From the NCBI RefSeq assembly GCF_000226315.1, contig NC_016026.1, positions 992,001 through 1,056,000 of the forward strand: a DNA stretch of 64,000 nucleotides, written 5' to 3'. Position 1 is the first letter of the stretch. Each line of letters begins with the position of its first letter. The notes below the pieces were generated by a model. That model was not told the DNA's origin and made no database searches. It was given only the letters and a program-made list of their open reading frames with translations. Positions 25,733 through 35,017 of this stretch are shown here, one piece after another. Made by a program: the position numbers and the translations under genes. Origin of the DNA: Micavibrio aeruginosavorus ARL-13 (lineage in GTDB: Bacteria > Pseudomonadota > Alphaproteobacteria > Micavibrionales > Micavibrionaceae).

Positions 25733-27171
25733 TGCTGTTTCGTAACCTGGCAAAAGATACGGCAATCTATGGTGGGGCTGACCTTATTAGTAAGGTTATT
25801 GCGTTCTTTACCTTTCCACTTATTGCAGCGGCATTGTCACCGCGCTCCTTTGGCTCCTTGGAACTCATCGTTACGATTGTTGGGCTTTTGGGGCTATTCG
25901 TGAATTGCGGTCTTAATAATGCGATGCACCGATTTTATTGGGATAGTAATACAAGTTTGGAGCAACGGCCGGTCATCGTTTCGACGGCGCTTACATTGTT
26001 ATTGTGTTTTTCTGCAGTATTTATGAGCATAATACTGTTTATTATGCCCATAACGGCACGGGTTTTGGGACATTTTCAGCTGCCCGTCACTTTTTATGGG
26101 ATTGTTGCGGCTACATTCTTGCTGATTACAACGCAGTCTACGCAGTTTATCCAAGATATTATCAGGTTGCACTTCAAGCCGATTAATTTCCTTATATATA
26201 CTCTGCTTGGGCGCGTTCTCGTCGCGCTATCTGCGGTCTTCGCGGTGCTTTATTTCCATGCGGGTGTTGACGGGATATTGATTGCCCAGGCCGCTGTCGG
26301 AATCATGGTCTTTCCCGTTGGTCTCTACCTTGTCCGCAAGGACATAACAGCGAATGTCAGTCTTGAATGGGCCAAAACGCTGGTACGTTTCGGCCACCCA
26401 TTCATATATGCGGGGCTTGCATACTGGTTGTTTGGCTCTATGGATCGCTGGATGTTGGCGAGTATGTCCTCTGTTGAGGAGGTCGGGATATATTCCGTAT
26501 CTTATCGTTTTGCAACAATTGTCTTGTTTGCGTCAGCGGCCTTTGGTCAGGCATGGAGTCCACAGGCAATCAAGATTAAGTCGGATCATCCGGAGATATA
26601 TCGTTCAATATACTCCAACACACTTCTCTTTCTTCTTTATTTTATGTTGATTGTTGGAGGCGGGGTTGCCCTGTTTTCTGGTGAAATTATCTCTTTGTTG
26701 ATGCCGGAAGAATATCTGCAAAGTGCTTTGCCCTTGGCTATTCTTTGCTTTGGTATAGTTTTGCAGGCAACTCAACAAATCACTGCAATTGGAATATCCT
26801 TGGAAAAGAAAACTGGCGTTCTCATGCAAATGGCTTGGCTGGCGGCCGGTGTAAACTTGATTGGAAATTGGCTGATGATTCCGCATTTGGGTGCTGTCGG
26901 TGCGGCATGGGCAACACTCATTGCATACGCTGTTCTAACAATTGGGTACTTTGTGCGATCTCAAAATCTGCATCCTATCCCTGTGAATTGGTTTAGACTG
27001 GGAGGGATATTATTCCTTGGTTGTTGTGTTCTGGTGGTGTCTCTGATTTTCCAAGTAAGCGAGATTAATATGTTGAACGTCGGAGAAAAATTATTTTTTG
27101 CGGCGATTTGTATTGTTCTTGGATGGTTGTTGTTACCCCTAAAAGAGATAAAAAATGTCGGTAAAGCCTAA
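25732..27171 (+). CDS. Polysaccharide flippase (Wzx-like, MATE superfamily)
   Basis: 479-residue inner-membrane protein with about 12-14 hydrophobic helices and the opening LAKDTAIYGGADLISKVIAFFTFPLIA typical of Wzx/RfbX transporters. It would flip undecaprenyl-linked oligosaccharide to the periplasm. The ATG at 25732 overlaps the previous stop (TGATG). No Wzy polymerase is obvious in the window, although hydrophobic genes beyond the window cannot be excluded. Confidence 0.88.
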   Translation: MLFRNLAKDTAIYGGADLISKVIAFFTFPLIAAALSPRSFGSLELIVTIVGLLGLFVNCGLNNAMHRFYWDSNTSLEQRPVIVSTALTLLLCFSAVFMSIILFIMPITARVLGHFQLPVTFYGIVAATFLLITTQSTQFIQDIIRLHFKPINFLIYTLLGRVLVALSAVFAVLYFHAGVDGILIAQAAVGIMVFPVGLYLVRKDITANVSLEWAKTLVRFGHPFIYAGLAYWLFGSMDRWMLASMSSVEEVGIYSVSYRFATIVLFASAAFGQAWSPQAIKIKSDHPEIYRSIYSNTLLFLLYFMLIVGGGVALFSGEIISLLMPEEYLQSALPLAILCFGIVLQATQQITAIGISLEKKTGVLMQMAWLAAGVNLIGNWLMIPHLGAVGAAWATLIAYAVLTIGYFVRSQNLHPIPVNWFRLGGILFLGCCVLVVSLIFQVSEINMLNVGEKLFFAAICIVLGWLLLPLKEIKNVGKA

Positions 27172-28027
27172 CGTTTTCATTACAGGTGCCAATGGTCTTG
27201 TTGGTCGTGTTCTTGTCGCAAGACTAAGTGAATATTGTAATGTGCATGCTGCAGTTCGTACAATACCTCAGATTCGTAAAGAGGGGGTTCAGTATCACCT
27301 TATTGATTTTGCCAAAGATTGGGACGACGGTGTTCTGCCTCCTGACTTGGATATTGTTTTTCATTTGGCCCAATCTGAAAATTTCAGGGATTTTCCTAAT
27401 CAGGCAATCGATATTTTTAAGGTAAATATCGATTCAACTGCGCGGTTATTGGATTTTGCACAGAAAACGAATGTTAAGCGATTTGTGTATGCTTCATCAG
27501 GTGGGGTATATGGAGCAGGAAACCACGCGTTTCACGAAAACTCTCCGATAACGTCGCATGGAAAACTGGGCTACTATCTGGGGAGTAAGCTATGTAGTGA
27601 GGTTCTTGTCGAGAATTACTCTCCATATATGCTTGTAAATATTGCCAGGTTTTTCTTTGTTTATGGCGCAGAACAGAAACGCTCCATGCTTATTCCCCGT
27701 TTGGTCGATAGTGTAAAAGAGGGACGGCCGATACAATTACAGGGAAAAGATGGGATATTTATTAATCCTATTCATGTGTCTGATGCGGTTCGTGCTTTAG
27801 AAAAAATGACTGGGCTAAACGAAAGTGCAACTTTTAATATCGCTGGATCTGAGATTGTTTCTTTGCGAGAAATTGCAGATCTTGTCGGTGCTATGATCAA
27901 TAAAACGCCTGTTTATCAAATGGTGGATGGTGAAAGTCAGAATATTATTGCAAATATAGAACTGATGAAATCTGATCTTTGTATCCCCTCTGTTTCTCTT
28001 TCTAATGGCCTGAAAGACATTATTTAA
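27155..28027 (+). CDS. NAD-dependent sugar epimerase/reductase (SDR family, second copy)
   Basis: 290-residue extended SDR with TGANGLVGRVLVARL at the NAD site, the ASSGGVYG segment and YYLGSKLCSE with the YxxxK pair. It is shorter than the first SDR of the locus and resembles reductase or epimerase forms that finish deoxy- or 4-epi-sugars. It overlaps the flippase gene by 17 bases and the next glycosyltransferase gene by 1. Confidence 0.8.
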   Translation: MSVKPNVFITGANGLVGRVLVARLSEYCNVHAAVRTIPQIRKEGVQYHLIDFAKDWDDGVLPPDLDIVFHLAQSENFRDFPNQAIDIFKVNIDSTARLLDFAQKTNVKRFVYASSGGVYGAGNHAFHENSPITSHGKLGYYLGSKLCSEVLVENYSPYMLVNIARFFFVYGAEQKRSMLIPRLVDSVKEGRPIQLQGKDGIFINPIHVSDAVRALEKMTGLNESATFNIAGSEIVSLREIADLVGAMINKTPVYQMVDGESQNIIANIELMKSDLCIPSVSLSNGLKDII

Positions 28028-29190
28028 TGCGCGAGCCAAAAAAGATAAAAATTTTACATTGCCCAACAATGGTCGGTGGGAATCCTCAGGGACTGTCTAA
28101 GGCAGAAAAATCTATGGGCCTGGATAGCAGCTCACTGGTGCTACAAAAGACATTTTATTCATACGCTGCCGACAGAGTGCTGTTTGATAATAACTGTAGT
28201 TTTATTGAACGTGAATTTTTGCGTTGGGTAGAGATTTTTTGTGTATTAAAAAAAAATGATGTCATTCACTATAATTTCGGTCAGTCATTAGCTCCGAATA
28301 TCATTCCTAATATAAGAAGCGACCAAAAACCTTGGAAAGTTTGGCTTTATAATAATCTCTATGCACGTTGGGTTGAATTTTTAGATCTCAAACTGGCGCG
28401 GCTGTTGGGTAAAGTTGTAACGGTGACTTATCAGGGTGATGATGCGCGTCAGGGTGATTATTGCAAACAACATTATCCCGTTCATTTCTGTCATGACGTA
28501 GATGAAACGTACTACTCTTTGAAAACGGACATTGAAAAAAGGCGGCGTATTAAAATTTTTGATAGGTATGCCAATTTTATTTATGCGGTAAATCCCGATT
28601 TATTAAATGTTTTGCCAGAGCGCGCACGTTTCATCCCGTATGCCAGCGTGGACCCTCGGGACTGGTCTCCTGTTCCAATTCAGAGCACCAGCGAAGATTC
28701 GCTCTTGCATATTGTTCATGCCCCTAGTCATCGAGATGTAAAGGGAACCAAATATGTTTTGCAGGCATTTGATCGCCTGCAAAAAGAGGGGATAAAATTC
28801 CGCTACACTCTCGTTGAAGGTCTTTCCAACCAGGACGCGCGCAAGGTTTATGAAACAGCCGACTTGCTAATTGATCAACTTTTAGCCGGATATTATGGTG
28901 CTTTGGCTGTTGAGCTGATGGCTTTAGGAAAGCCTGTAATTTGCTATATGCGCGATTCTGACTTGCTGAATATGCCCGATGATATGCGACAAGAAATTCC
29001 GATTATTAAAGCAGATCCAGCAACGATTTATGATGTGTTAAAAGAAATTATAGCATCACGCCGATCAGAGCTTCAATCTATTGGTGTGCGGGGGAGACGT
29101 TATGTCGAAAAATGGCATGATCCTCAAAAAATTGCAGAGATTATGCGAGCAGATGTGATGACTGTTTTCTCCAAAAGGGGCGTGAAATAA
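28027..29190 (+). CDS. GT-B fold glycosyltransferase
   Basis: 387-residue cytosolic glycosyltransferase. The C-terminal domain has IVHAPSHRDVKGTKY, DQLLAGYYGALAVELMALGKPV and YVEKWHDP, typical of GT4-like enzymes with the E-x7-E region. The N-terminal half contains TYQGDDARQG. It is related in motif order to the protein at 24431-25732. Donor unknown. Confidence 0.78.
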   Translation: MREPKKIKILHCPTMVGGNPQGLSKAEKSMGLDSSSLVLQKTFYSYAADRVLFDNNCSFIEREFLRWVEIFCVLKKNDVIHYNFGQSLAPNIIPNIRSDQKPWKVWLYNNLYARWVEFLDLKLARLLGKVVTVTYQGDDARQGDYCKQHYPVHFCHDVDETYYSLKTDIEKRRRIKIFDRYANFIYAVNPDLLNVLPERARFIPYASVDPRDWSPVPIQSTSEDSLLHIVHAPSHRDVKGTKYVLQAFDRLQKEGIKFRYTLVEGLSNQDARKVYETADLLIDQLLAGYYGALAVELMALGKPVICYMRDSDLLNMPDDMRQEIPIIKADPATIYDVLKEIIASRRSELQSIGVRGRRYVEKWHDPQKIAEIMRADVMTVFSKRGVK

Positions 29191-29191
29191 G

Positions 29192-31195
29192 ATGTGTGGT
29201 ATTTCGGGCTTTATTGCTTCTAATACTTTGCCGATTGATAATCTGCGAGACGCAACAAATATTATCCGTCACCGCGGCCCCGATGATGAGGGCTTCGTGT
29301 TTTTTTCAGATAAATCAGATGTGCCTTTGGTTTTATCTGGCCCAGATACGCCAGTGCCTGTTGCTGAAAAAACGCCCGCGTGGTTCCCGCAAGAACAATA
29401 CATTGAAAATAAAGCCGCTGCTCGCGTTGGCTTTGGTCACCGCCGTTTGTCCATTCTGGATCTTTCTCCACTAGGTCATCAGCCCATGAGTTATAGTAAT
29501 GGGCGATATTGGATTACATACAATGGGGAAGTTTATAATTATTTGGAAATTCGGACTGAACTGCAAGCGCTAGGGCATGAATTTGTATCCCGGACGGATA
29601 CGGAAGTCATTTTGGCCGCGTATGCACAATGGGGTAAAGAGTGTCTCAGTAAATTTAATGGGATGTGGTCATTTGCGATTTTTGATCGTGATGATAATAA
29701 AATTTTTCTTGCACGTGACCGCTTTGGTGTAAAGCCGCTTTATTACTGGTTGTCACCAAAAAACGATTTTTATTTTGGATCAGAAATTAAGCAATTTACG
29801 GCTCTGCCTGATTGGGATGCGGTTGTAAATAAACAACGCGCATATGATTTTCTTGTTTGGGGTATAACAGATCATACAGATGAGACATTGTTTCAGGGGG
29901 TGTTTCATATCCGTCCGGGGCATTATGCAGAAATAAAAGCTTCTGATGCTGTTCCTCATGTAAGTGGACGAATTAATACCGTTAAGTGGTATGAAATTTC
30001 CAAAACCAAATTTTCTGTGCCTATGGCGCAGGCGGCAGAAGAATTTCATAGCTTGTTAAAGCAATCTGTAGGGGTGCGTCTCCGTTCCGATGTCGCGGTT
30101 GGGTCGTGTCTGTCAGGTGGATTGGATTCATCATCAATTGTTTGTTTGATGCAAAATATACTGCAGGAAAACGGTGCGAATAATGCGCAAAAAACTTTTT
30201 CTGCTTTGTCCGATGTTGAAAAATTTAATGAGCAAAGGTGGATTGAGGCTGTGGTTAATCATGCGCAAACGGAAGCGCATTACACGCACCCCAAGATGGA
30301 TGATTTGTTCGATATTTCACGTTCTATAACCTGGCATCAGGATGAGCCATTTGGGTCCACGAGTATTTTCGCACAATGGAATGTATTTAAATTGGCTGCG
30401 GAAGAAGATGTACGCGTCATGCTAGACGGGCAGGGGGCTGACGAGCAACTTTTTGGTTACCATGGTGCCATGGGCGTACGTTTTGGAGCATTGTTCCGCA
30501 GTATGCGTTGGGTGCAGTTATTGCGTGAGTTTGTGAAGGTTCATAATATACATGGATATTCATATAGAACGCTGATTGCGCAATTCGCCGCTTCTGTGTT
30601 GCCGCAACCAATGCAGTCTATATTAAGAAAAATGTTGGGAAAAACAACGTCTGTTCCTGATTGGATCGATTGGAATGTTTTGTCTGCGATGAGGGTGTCG
30701 CCGTTTAAGGGGGCAGAAAAGTCAGTTTACGATTATTGTTATGCTCAGATGACATCGACAAATTTGCAAATGTTGTTGCATTGGGAAGATCGCGATTCAA
30801 TGGCGCATTCGATTGAATCACGTGTTCCTTTCCTGGACTATCGTGTTGTTGAGTTTTCGATGGGTATTCCAGATGATTACAAGACCTGTAATGGAGTAAC
30901 GAAACGGATTCTTCGCGCCGGTATGAGTGGCACTATACCGAATGAAATCCGTGATCGTATGGATAAAATTGGATTTGCAACGCCAGAAGAAGTCTGGGTG
31001 CGTGAAGCTGCTCCTGATTTGTTCCGTCAAAAAATGAAAGAAGCGATAGAGAGCTCACAGGGAATTTTGAATTCAAACTGCATGAATATACTGGAAGATG
31101 TTATTGCGGGGCGCAAGCCATTCAGCTTTGTGATTTGGCGTATGATTAATTTTGGCGAATGGATGAAATTGTTTTCTGTTCGTGTGGCGAGGTAG
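29192..31195 (+). CDS. AsnB-like glutamine-dependent amidotransferase (second copy)
   Basis: 667-residue asparagine-synthase family protein. Cys2 (MCGISGFIAS) is the glutaminase nucleophile. A longer loop after HRGPDDEG contains VLSGPDTP, absent from the first copy. CLSGGLDSSSIV is the PP-loop. Both halves look functional. It is divergent from the copy at 13360, so probably not a recent duplicate, and may amidate a different carboxylate in the glycan. The wecB-like gene starts 1 base beyond its stop. Confidence 0.88.
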   Translation: MCGISGFIASNTLPIDNLRDATNIIRHRGPDDEGFVFFSDKSDVPLVLSGPDTPVPVAEKTPAWFPQEQYIENKAAARVGFGHRRLSILDLSPLGHQPMSYSNGRYWITYNGEVYNYLEIRTELQALGHEFVSRTDTEVILAAYAQWGKECLSKFNGMWSFAIFDRDDNKIFLARDRFGVKPLYYWLSPKNDFYFGSEIKQFTALPDWDAVVNKQRAYDFLVWGITDHTDETLFQGVFHIRPGHYAEIKASDAVPHVSGRINTVKWYEISKTKFSVPMAQAAEEFHSLLKQSVGVRLRSDVAVGSCLSGGLDSSSIVCLMQNILQENGANNAQKTFSALSDVEKFNEQRWIEAVVNHAQTEAHYTHPKMDDLFDISRSITWHQDEPFGSTSIFAQWNVFKLAAEEDVRVMLDGQGADEQLFGYHGAMGVRFGALFRSMRWVQLLREFVKVHNIHGYSYRTLIAQFAASVLPQPMQSILRKMLGKTTSVPDWIDWNVLSAMRVSPFKGAEKSVYDYCYAQMTSTNLQMLLHWEDRDSMAHSIESRVPFLDYRVVEFSMGIPDDYKTCNGVTKRILRAGMSGTIPNEIRDRMDKIGFATPEEVWVREAAPDLFRQKMKEAIESSQGILNSNCMNILEDVIAGRKPFSFVIWRMINFGEWMKLFSVRVAR

Positions 31196-31196
31196 A

Positions 31197-32270
31197 GTGA
31201 AAATTTGTACAATCGTGGGGGCGCGCCCCCAGTTTATCAAGGCGGCCGTTGTGTCGCGGGCCCTCGCAAATGTTCCTTCTTGCGTTGAAATTATCATTCA
31301 TACAGGGCAGCATTATGATCCTAATATGTCTGATATTTTCTTTGATGAAATGGAGATTCCAAAGCCTGCCTATAATCTGGGCGTAGGAGGCGGTACGCAT
31401 GGTCAAAATACGGGGCGGATGATTGAGGGAATCGAGGCGATTTTCCTGAAGGAACAGCCTGACTTCGTGCTTGTTTATGGCGATACGGACTCGACGTTGG
31501 CGGGCGCATTGGCGGCGGTGAAGCTGCATATTCCTGTTGCGCATGTCGAAGCTGGGCTGCGTTCATTTAATCGAAAAATGCCAGAAGAGATTAATCGTGT
31601 TTTAACAGACCATGCGTCTGATATCTTGTTTGTCCCTACAAAAACGGCCAAGAAGAATTTGCTGGATGAGGGTATATCGGGCGAACATGTGCAGATTGTA
31701 GGGGATGTTATGTTGGATGCTGCACGGTTTTATGGAAGAAAAGCTGAGGAGGAGAGTAATATTCTTAAGCGTCATTCTCTGCATAAAAGCGGCTATATTC
31801 TGGCAACAATTCATCGTGCGGAAAATACAAACGATGGGGATCGTATGCGATCTATCTTTAAAGGTTTTTCCGCGTGTAATGATGAAATAATTTTACCAAT
31901 TCATCCGAGGACGCAAAAAATGATTTCCAATCTTGGTTTGGCTGTTCCAGGCAATGTTCGTGTTATTGATCCGGTGGGCTATTTGGATATGGTGGCTTTA
32001 GAAAAAAATGCGATGTTGATTGCAACCGACAGTGGAGGGGTTCAAAAAGAAGCTTATTTCCATGAAGTTCCTTGCATTACATTGCGTGATGAAACGGAAT
32101 GGGTTGAGCTTGTTGATGCGGGGGCGAATATTTTAGTCGGTGCGGATTCAGAAAAAATAAGCGTCGCATTAAGTTCCAAACATTGTGGTGACGATGTGTT
32201 TTCTGGCGAATTGTACGGTGATGGCGATGCGGCAGGGAAGATTGTTTCATATTTATCTGCAGGGCTGTAG
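31197..32270 (+). CDS. wecB: UDP-N-acetylglucosamine 2-epimerase (non-hydrolysing)
   Basis: Makes UDP-ManNAc from UDP-GlcNAc. From the GTG at 31197 the protein begins VKICTIVGARPQFIKAA, the family start; GAGGTAG five bases upstream supports it. HTGQHYD, VYGDTDSTLAGALAA, HVEAGLRS, PEEINRVLTDH and ATDSGGVQKEA are all typical and include the catalytic acids and His. At 357 residues it is normal length. It implies a ManNAc-type or derived uronic sugar in the polymer, which would suit the AsnB-like amidotransferases. Confidence 0.92.
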   Translation: MKICTIVGARPQFIKAAVVSRALANVPSCVEIIIHTGQHYDPNMSDIFFDEMEIPKPAYNLGVGGGTHGQNTGRMIEGIEAIFLKEQPDFVLVYGDTDSTLAGALAAVKLHIPVAHVEAGLRSFNRKMPEEINRVLTDHASDILFVPTKTAKKNLLDEGISGEHVQIVGDVMLDAARFYGRKAEEESNILKRHSLHKSGYILATIHRAENTNDGDRMRSIFKGFSACNDEIILPIHPRTQKMISNLGLAVPGNVRVIDPVGYLDMVALEKNAMLIATDSGGVQKEAYFHEVPCITLRDETEWVELVDAGANILVGADSEKISVALSSKHCGDDVFSGELYGDGDAAGKIVSYLSAGL

Positions 32271-32272
32271 TC

Positions 32273-33436
32273 GTGAGTATTCGGAAAAAGATACTGGTCG
32301 CTTGTCTTGCTGATCCCAGTGGCAATCCCCGGCCTGGGCGGGTGATTTCTTTGTGCAAAAATATGGGGCACAACGTGGATGTGGCCAGCTTCGCACTGAG
32401 AAATAATATGGATATTGACGCGCATTATGCGTTTCATTTTCCATCACAGAAAATTGTGAGCCGAGTATGCTGGAAAATTATTCGCATGTGGTCGGCTCTG
32501 TTGCCATTTGAGGCCATATCTGAATTTTTGAATGATCGCCGGTGGGGATTTGCTGGCGTTAAAGACGCGCTTTTGCAGAATAAGTATGATGCAATTGTTG
32601 TGCATGATGCGTGGCTGTTGCCTTTTGTTTTTAAAATTAAAGGCAATGCGAAAGTTGTTTTTGATGCGCGTGAATATTATCCCGGTGAGATGGAGGGGAA
32701 TCTCCTGTGGCGTATTATTGACCGACCGGAAAAGGTGCGTGTCTGTCGTAAATATATGCCTTTGTGTGATCGGATTATGACTGTTTCACCTGGGATTGTT
32801 AAGCGTTACAAAGATGATTTGGGCGTTACATCGAATCTTGTTCGTAGTACGCCGCAATTTTATGATGCGTCTCCGCGTGATGTTCAGAATAATATTGTTC
32901 GCATGGTTCACCATGGCGGGGCAAATCGTGATAGAAAGCTGGAAAACATGATCGATATGTTTTCCATGCTGGACGATCGGTTTACGTTGGATTTTTATTT
33001 AACGGGAAGCCCGTTATATAAGAAAGAGTTGCAAAAACGTGCGGCGGGACAAGACCGTATTCGTTTTCTGGATCCCGTTCCATTTAATCAAATTCTGCCC
33101 ATGTTGCAGAATTATGATATTGGTCTCTATCTTCTTGAGCCGACTGGCTTCAATACTGAATACTCTCTGCCGAATAAGTTTTTTGAATTTATTCAAGCAC
33201 GCCTTATGCTTGCGATTGGCCCATCACCTGATATGGCTTCGCTGTTGGGGGAGTATGATTGCGGAATTGTTGCGGATGATTTTAACCCCAAAACAATGGC
33301 GTGGGCGCTGAATGCTTTAACGCCGGAGGTCATTATGCAGAAGAAAATGGCATCTGACCGGGCCGCCCGAGATCTTTGTTTTGAAGAAGAAAGTAAGAAA
33401 ATCGTTTCGATCCTCAACGAAATTGGGATTAACTAG
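32273..33436 (+). CDS. GT4-like glycosyltransferase
   Basis: 387-residue GT-B protein starting at GTG 32273, three bases after wecB. DPSGNPRPGRVISL is the N-terminal acceptor loop, HDAWLLPFVF and FDAREYYPGE follow, and MVHHGGANRDRKLENMI begins the donor domain, with YSLPNKFFEFIQARL near the nucleotide-sugar site. It is the last gene of the locus before a strong bidirectional terminator, so it probably ends the operon. Confidence 0.82.
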   Translation: MSIRKKILVACLADPSGNPRPGRVISLCKNMGHNVDVASFALRNNMDIDAHYAFHFPSQKIVSRVCWKIIRMWSALLPFEAISEFLNDRRWGFAGVKDALLQNKYDAIVVHDAWLLPFVFKIKGNAKVVFDAREYYPGEMEGNLLWRIIDRPEKVRVCRKYMPLCDRIMTVSPGIVKRYKDDLGVTSNLVRSTPQFYDASPRDVQNNIVRMVHHGGANRDRKLENMIDMFSMLDDRFTLDFYLTGSPLYKKELQKRAAGQDRIRFLDPVPFNQILPMLQNYDIGLYLLEPTGFNTEYSLPNKFFEFIQARLMLAIGPSPDMASLLGEYDCGIVADDFNPKTMAWALNALTPEVIMQKKMASDRAARDLCFEEESKKIVSILNEIGIN

Positions 33437-33453
33437 CCGCTTCAAGGTAAGCA

Positions 33454-33487
33454 AAAACCCCCGCCAGATTGGCGGGGGTTTTGTTTT
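33454..33487. terminator. Bidirectional terminator ending the polysaccharide operon and metY
   Basis: Long GC stem AAACCCCCGCCA/TGGCGGGGGTTT with a short loop and T runs on both strands, between the convergent ends of the glycosyltransferase gene and metY. Confidence 0.93.
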
Positions 33488-33493
33488 GGGAGA

Positions 33494-34807
33494 TTACGCC
33501 CCGGCCAGCGCCTCGTTCAAATCTTCAATAATATCCTCAACGCTCTCAATGCCGATGGACAGGCGGACCACTTCGGGCCCAACCCCGGCGGATTTTTGTT
33601 GCTCTGGGCTCATTTGGGCGTGGGTGGTGGAGGCGGGGTGGATGATCAGGCTGCGGGTGTCGCCGATGTTGGCGAGGTGGCTGAACAGTTTGACGGATTG
33701 AACGGCTTTGCCGGCATCTACGCCATCTTTCACCGCGAAGGTGAAGACGGAACCGCCCCAGCCATTGCGCAGGTATTTTTTTGCGAGCGCATTGTATGGG
33801 CTGGAGGGAAGGGCGGAGTGGTTGACCTTGGCCACCTTGGCGTGGTTTGCCAAAAATTCGGCGACCTTGATGGCGTTGGTGCAATGGCGTTCCATGCGCA
33901 TGGACAGCGTTTCGATGCCGTTCATGGTGATCCATGCGTTCATCGGTTGCTGGTTCATTCCTAAATCGCGCAGGCCCACGGCGTGGTTGTGAATGGCCAC
34001 GGGCATGGTCGGGAATTGTTTGGCGAAGATAATCCCGTTATAGCCTTTGTCTGGTTGGGTGAGAGCCGGGAATTTATCGGCATGTTTCATCCAATCAAAC
34101 TTCCCGCCATCAACCACGCAACCGCCCATGGCGTTGCCTTGGCCGTTCAGGAATTTGGTCGTGGAATGCACGACGATGGATGCGCCATATTCGAACGGGC
34201 GGCACAGATACGGTGTGGCGATAGTGTTGTCGACGATCAGGGGAATCCCCGCTTGATCGGCAATCTTGGCGATGGCTTCCAGATCGACGATAACGCCTTC
34301 CGGGTTGGATAATGTCTCAACGAAAATCGCGCGCGTGCGGTCGGTGATGGCCGCGCGGAAATTATCCGGGTTGGTCGGGTCAACGAAGTTGGTTTTCCAT
34401 CCGAAGGAGCGGCTGAAGCTCAAACCCAACTGGTTGGCGGTGCCGCCATAGAGTTTTTTGGATGCAACAATTTCATCCCCCGCATTCATCAATGTGAACA
34501 GGATGAGCAGGTGGCCAGACAGGCCGGATGCGGTGCAGGTAGCACCCGTGCCGCCTTCCAACGCGGCGATTCGTTCTTCCAGTGCCGCAACAGTCGGGTT
34601 GGTCAGGCGGGAATAGGAATAGCCCATTTCGCGCAGTTGAAAGATATCGGCGGCCTGTTTCGCGTCTTTAAAGACGAAGGCGGCGGATTGGTGAATCGGC
34701 AGAGTCCGGGCGCCCGTGGTCGGATCCGGGGCAGCGCCGGCATGGACGGAGAGGGTCTCAAAGCCCTGTTGGGCGGCGGTTTGGTCTTTCATTGTGGTGC
34801 TTCCCAT
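33494..34807 (-). CDS. metY: O-acetylhomoserine sulfhydrylase (methionine synthesis)
   Basis: PLP enzyme of the Cys/Met metabolism family that makes homocysteine from O-acetylhomoserine and sulfide. Signatures are the YSRLTNPTVAALEERIAALEGG opening block (with the Tyr-Arg phosphate grip), VDNTIATPYLCRP and HSTTKFLNGQGN, whose Lys binds PLP. At 437 residues it has the usual MetY length, longer than MetB/MetC. AAGGGG precedes the ATG at 34807. hom, which supplies homoserine, is encoded at 41743-43041. Confidence 0.93.
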   Translation of the reverse strand: MGSTTMKDQTAAQQGFETLSVHAGAAPDPTTGARTLPIHQSAAFVFKDAKQAADIFQLREMGYSYSRLTNPTVAALEERIAALEGGTGATCTASGLSGHLLILFTLMNAGDEIVASKKLYGGTANQLGLSFSRSFGWKTNFVDPTNPDNFRAAITDRTRAIFVETLSNPEGVIVDLEAIAKIADQAGIPLIVDNTIATPYLCRPFEYGASIVVHSTTKFLNGQGNAMGGCVVDGGKFDWMKHADKFPALTQPDKGYNGIIFAKQFPTMPVAIHNHAVGLRDLGMNQQPMNAWITMNGIETLSMRMERHCTNAIKVAEFLANHAKVAKVNHSALPSSPYNALAKKYLRNGWGGSVFTFAVKDGVDAGKAVQSVKLFSHLANIGDTRSLIIHPASTTHAQMSPEQQKSAGVGPEVVRLSIGIESVEDIIEDLNEALAGA

Positions 34808-34839
34808 TGTTTTTCCCCTTATTTCAATCGTTTTTGCGA

Positions 34840-34855
34840 GGGTATTATAATACCC
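34840..34855. promoter_or_regulatory. 16-bp perfect palindrome upstream of metY
   Basis: GGGTATTATAATACCC, 33 bases before the metY start, contains a TATAAT hexamer on both strands. It could combine a -10 element with an operator. No known sulfur regulator site is recognised. Confidence 0.45.
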
Positions 34856-34912
34856 TTTTTATAAGGGGTTGTTTTTAAACGTATTTTTCCAAAACCTTGT
34901 CACTTTTTTGTG

Positions 34913-34941
34913 TTGACTTGGGTTCTGGAATGTTTCATAAC
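34913..34941 (+). promoter_or_regulatory. Promoter of rplM-rpsI
   Basis: TTGACT, 17-base spacer, CATAAC, about 75 bases before rplM, a good sigma-70-type match in the divergent gap with metY. Confidence 0.7.
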
Positions 34942-35017
34942 CGCACAGCTTTAAAGGCAACACGGCCACTGGCGGGCATTGTCCCCCGCCATGGACTAGA
35001 AAACAAGGTTGAAAGTG

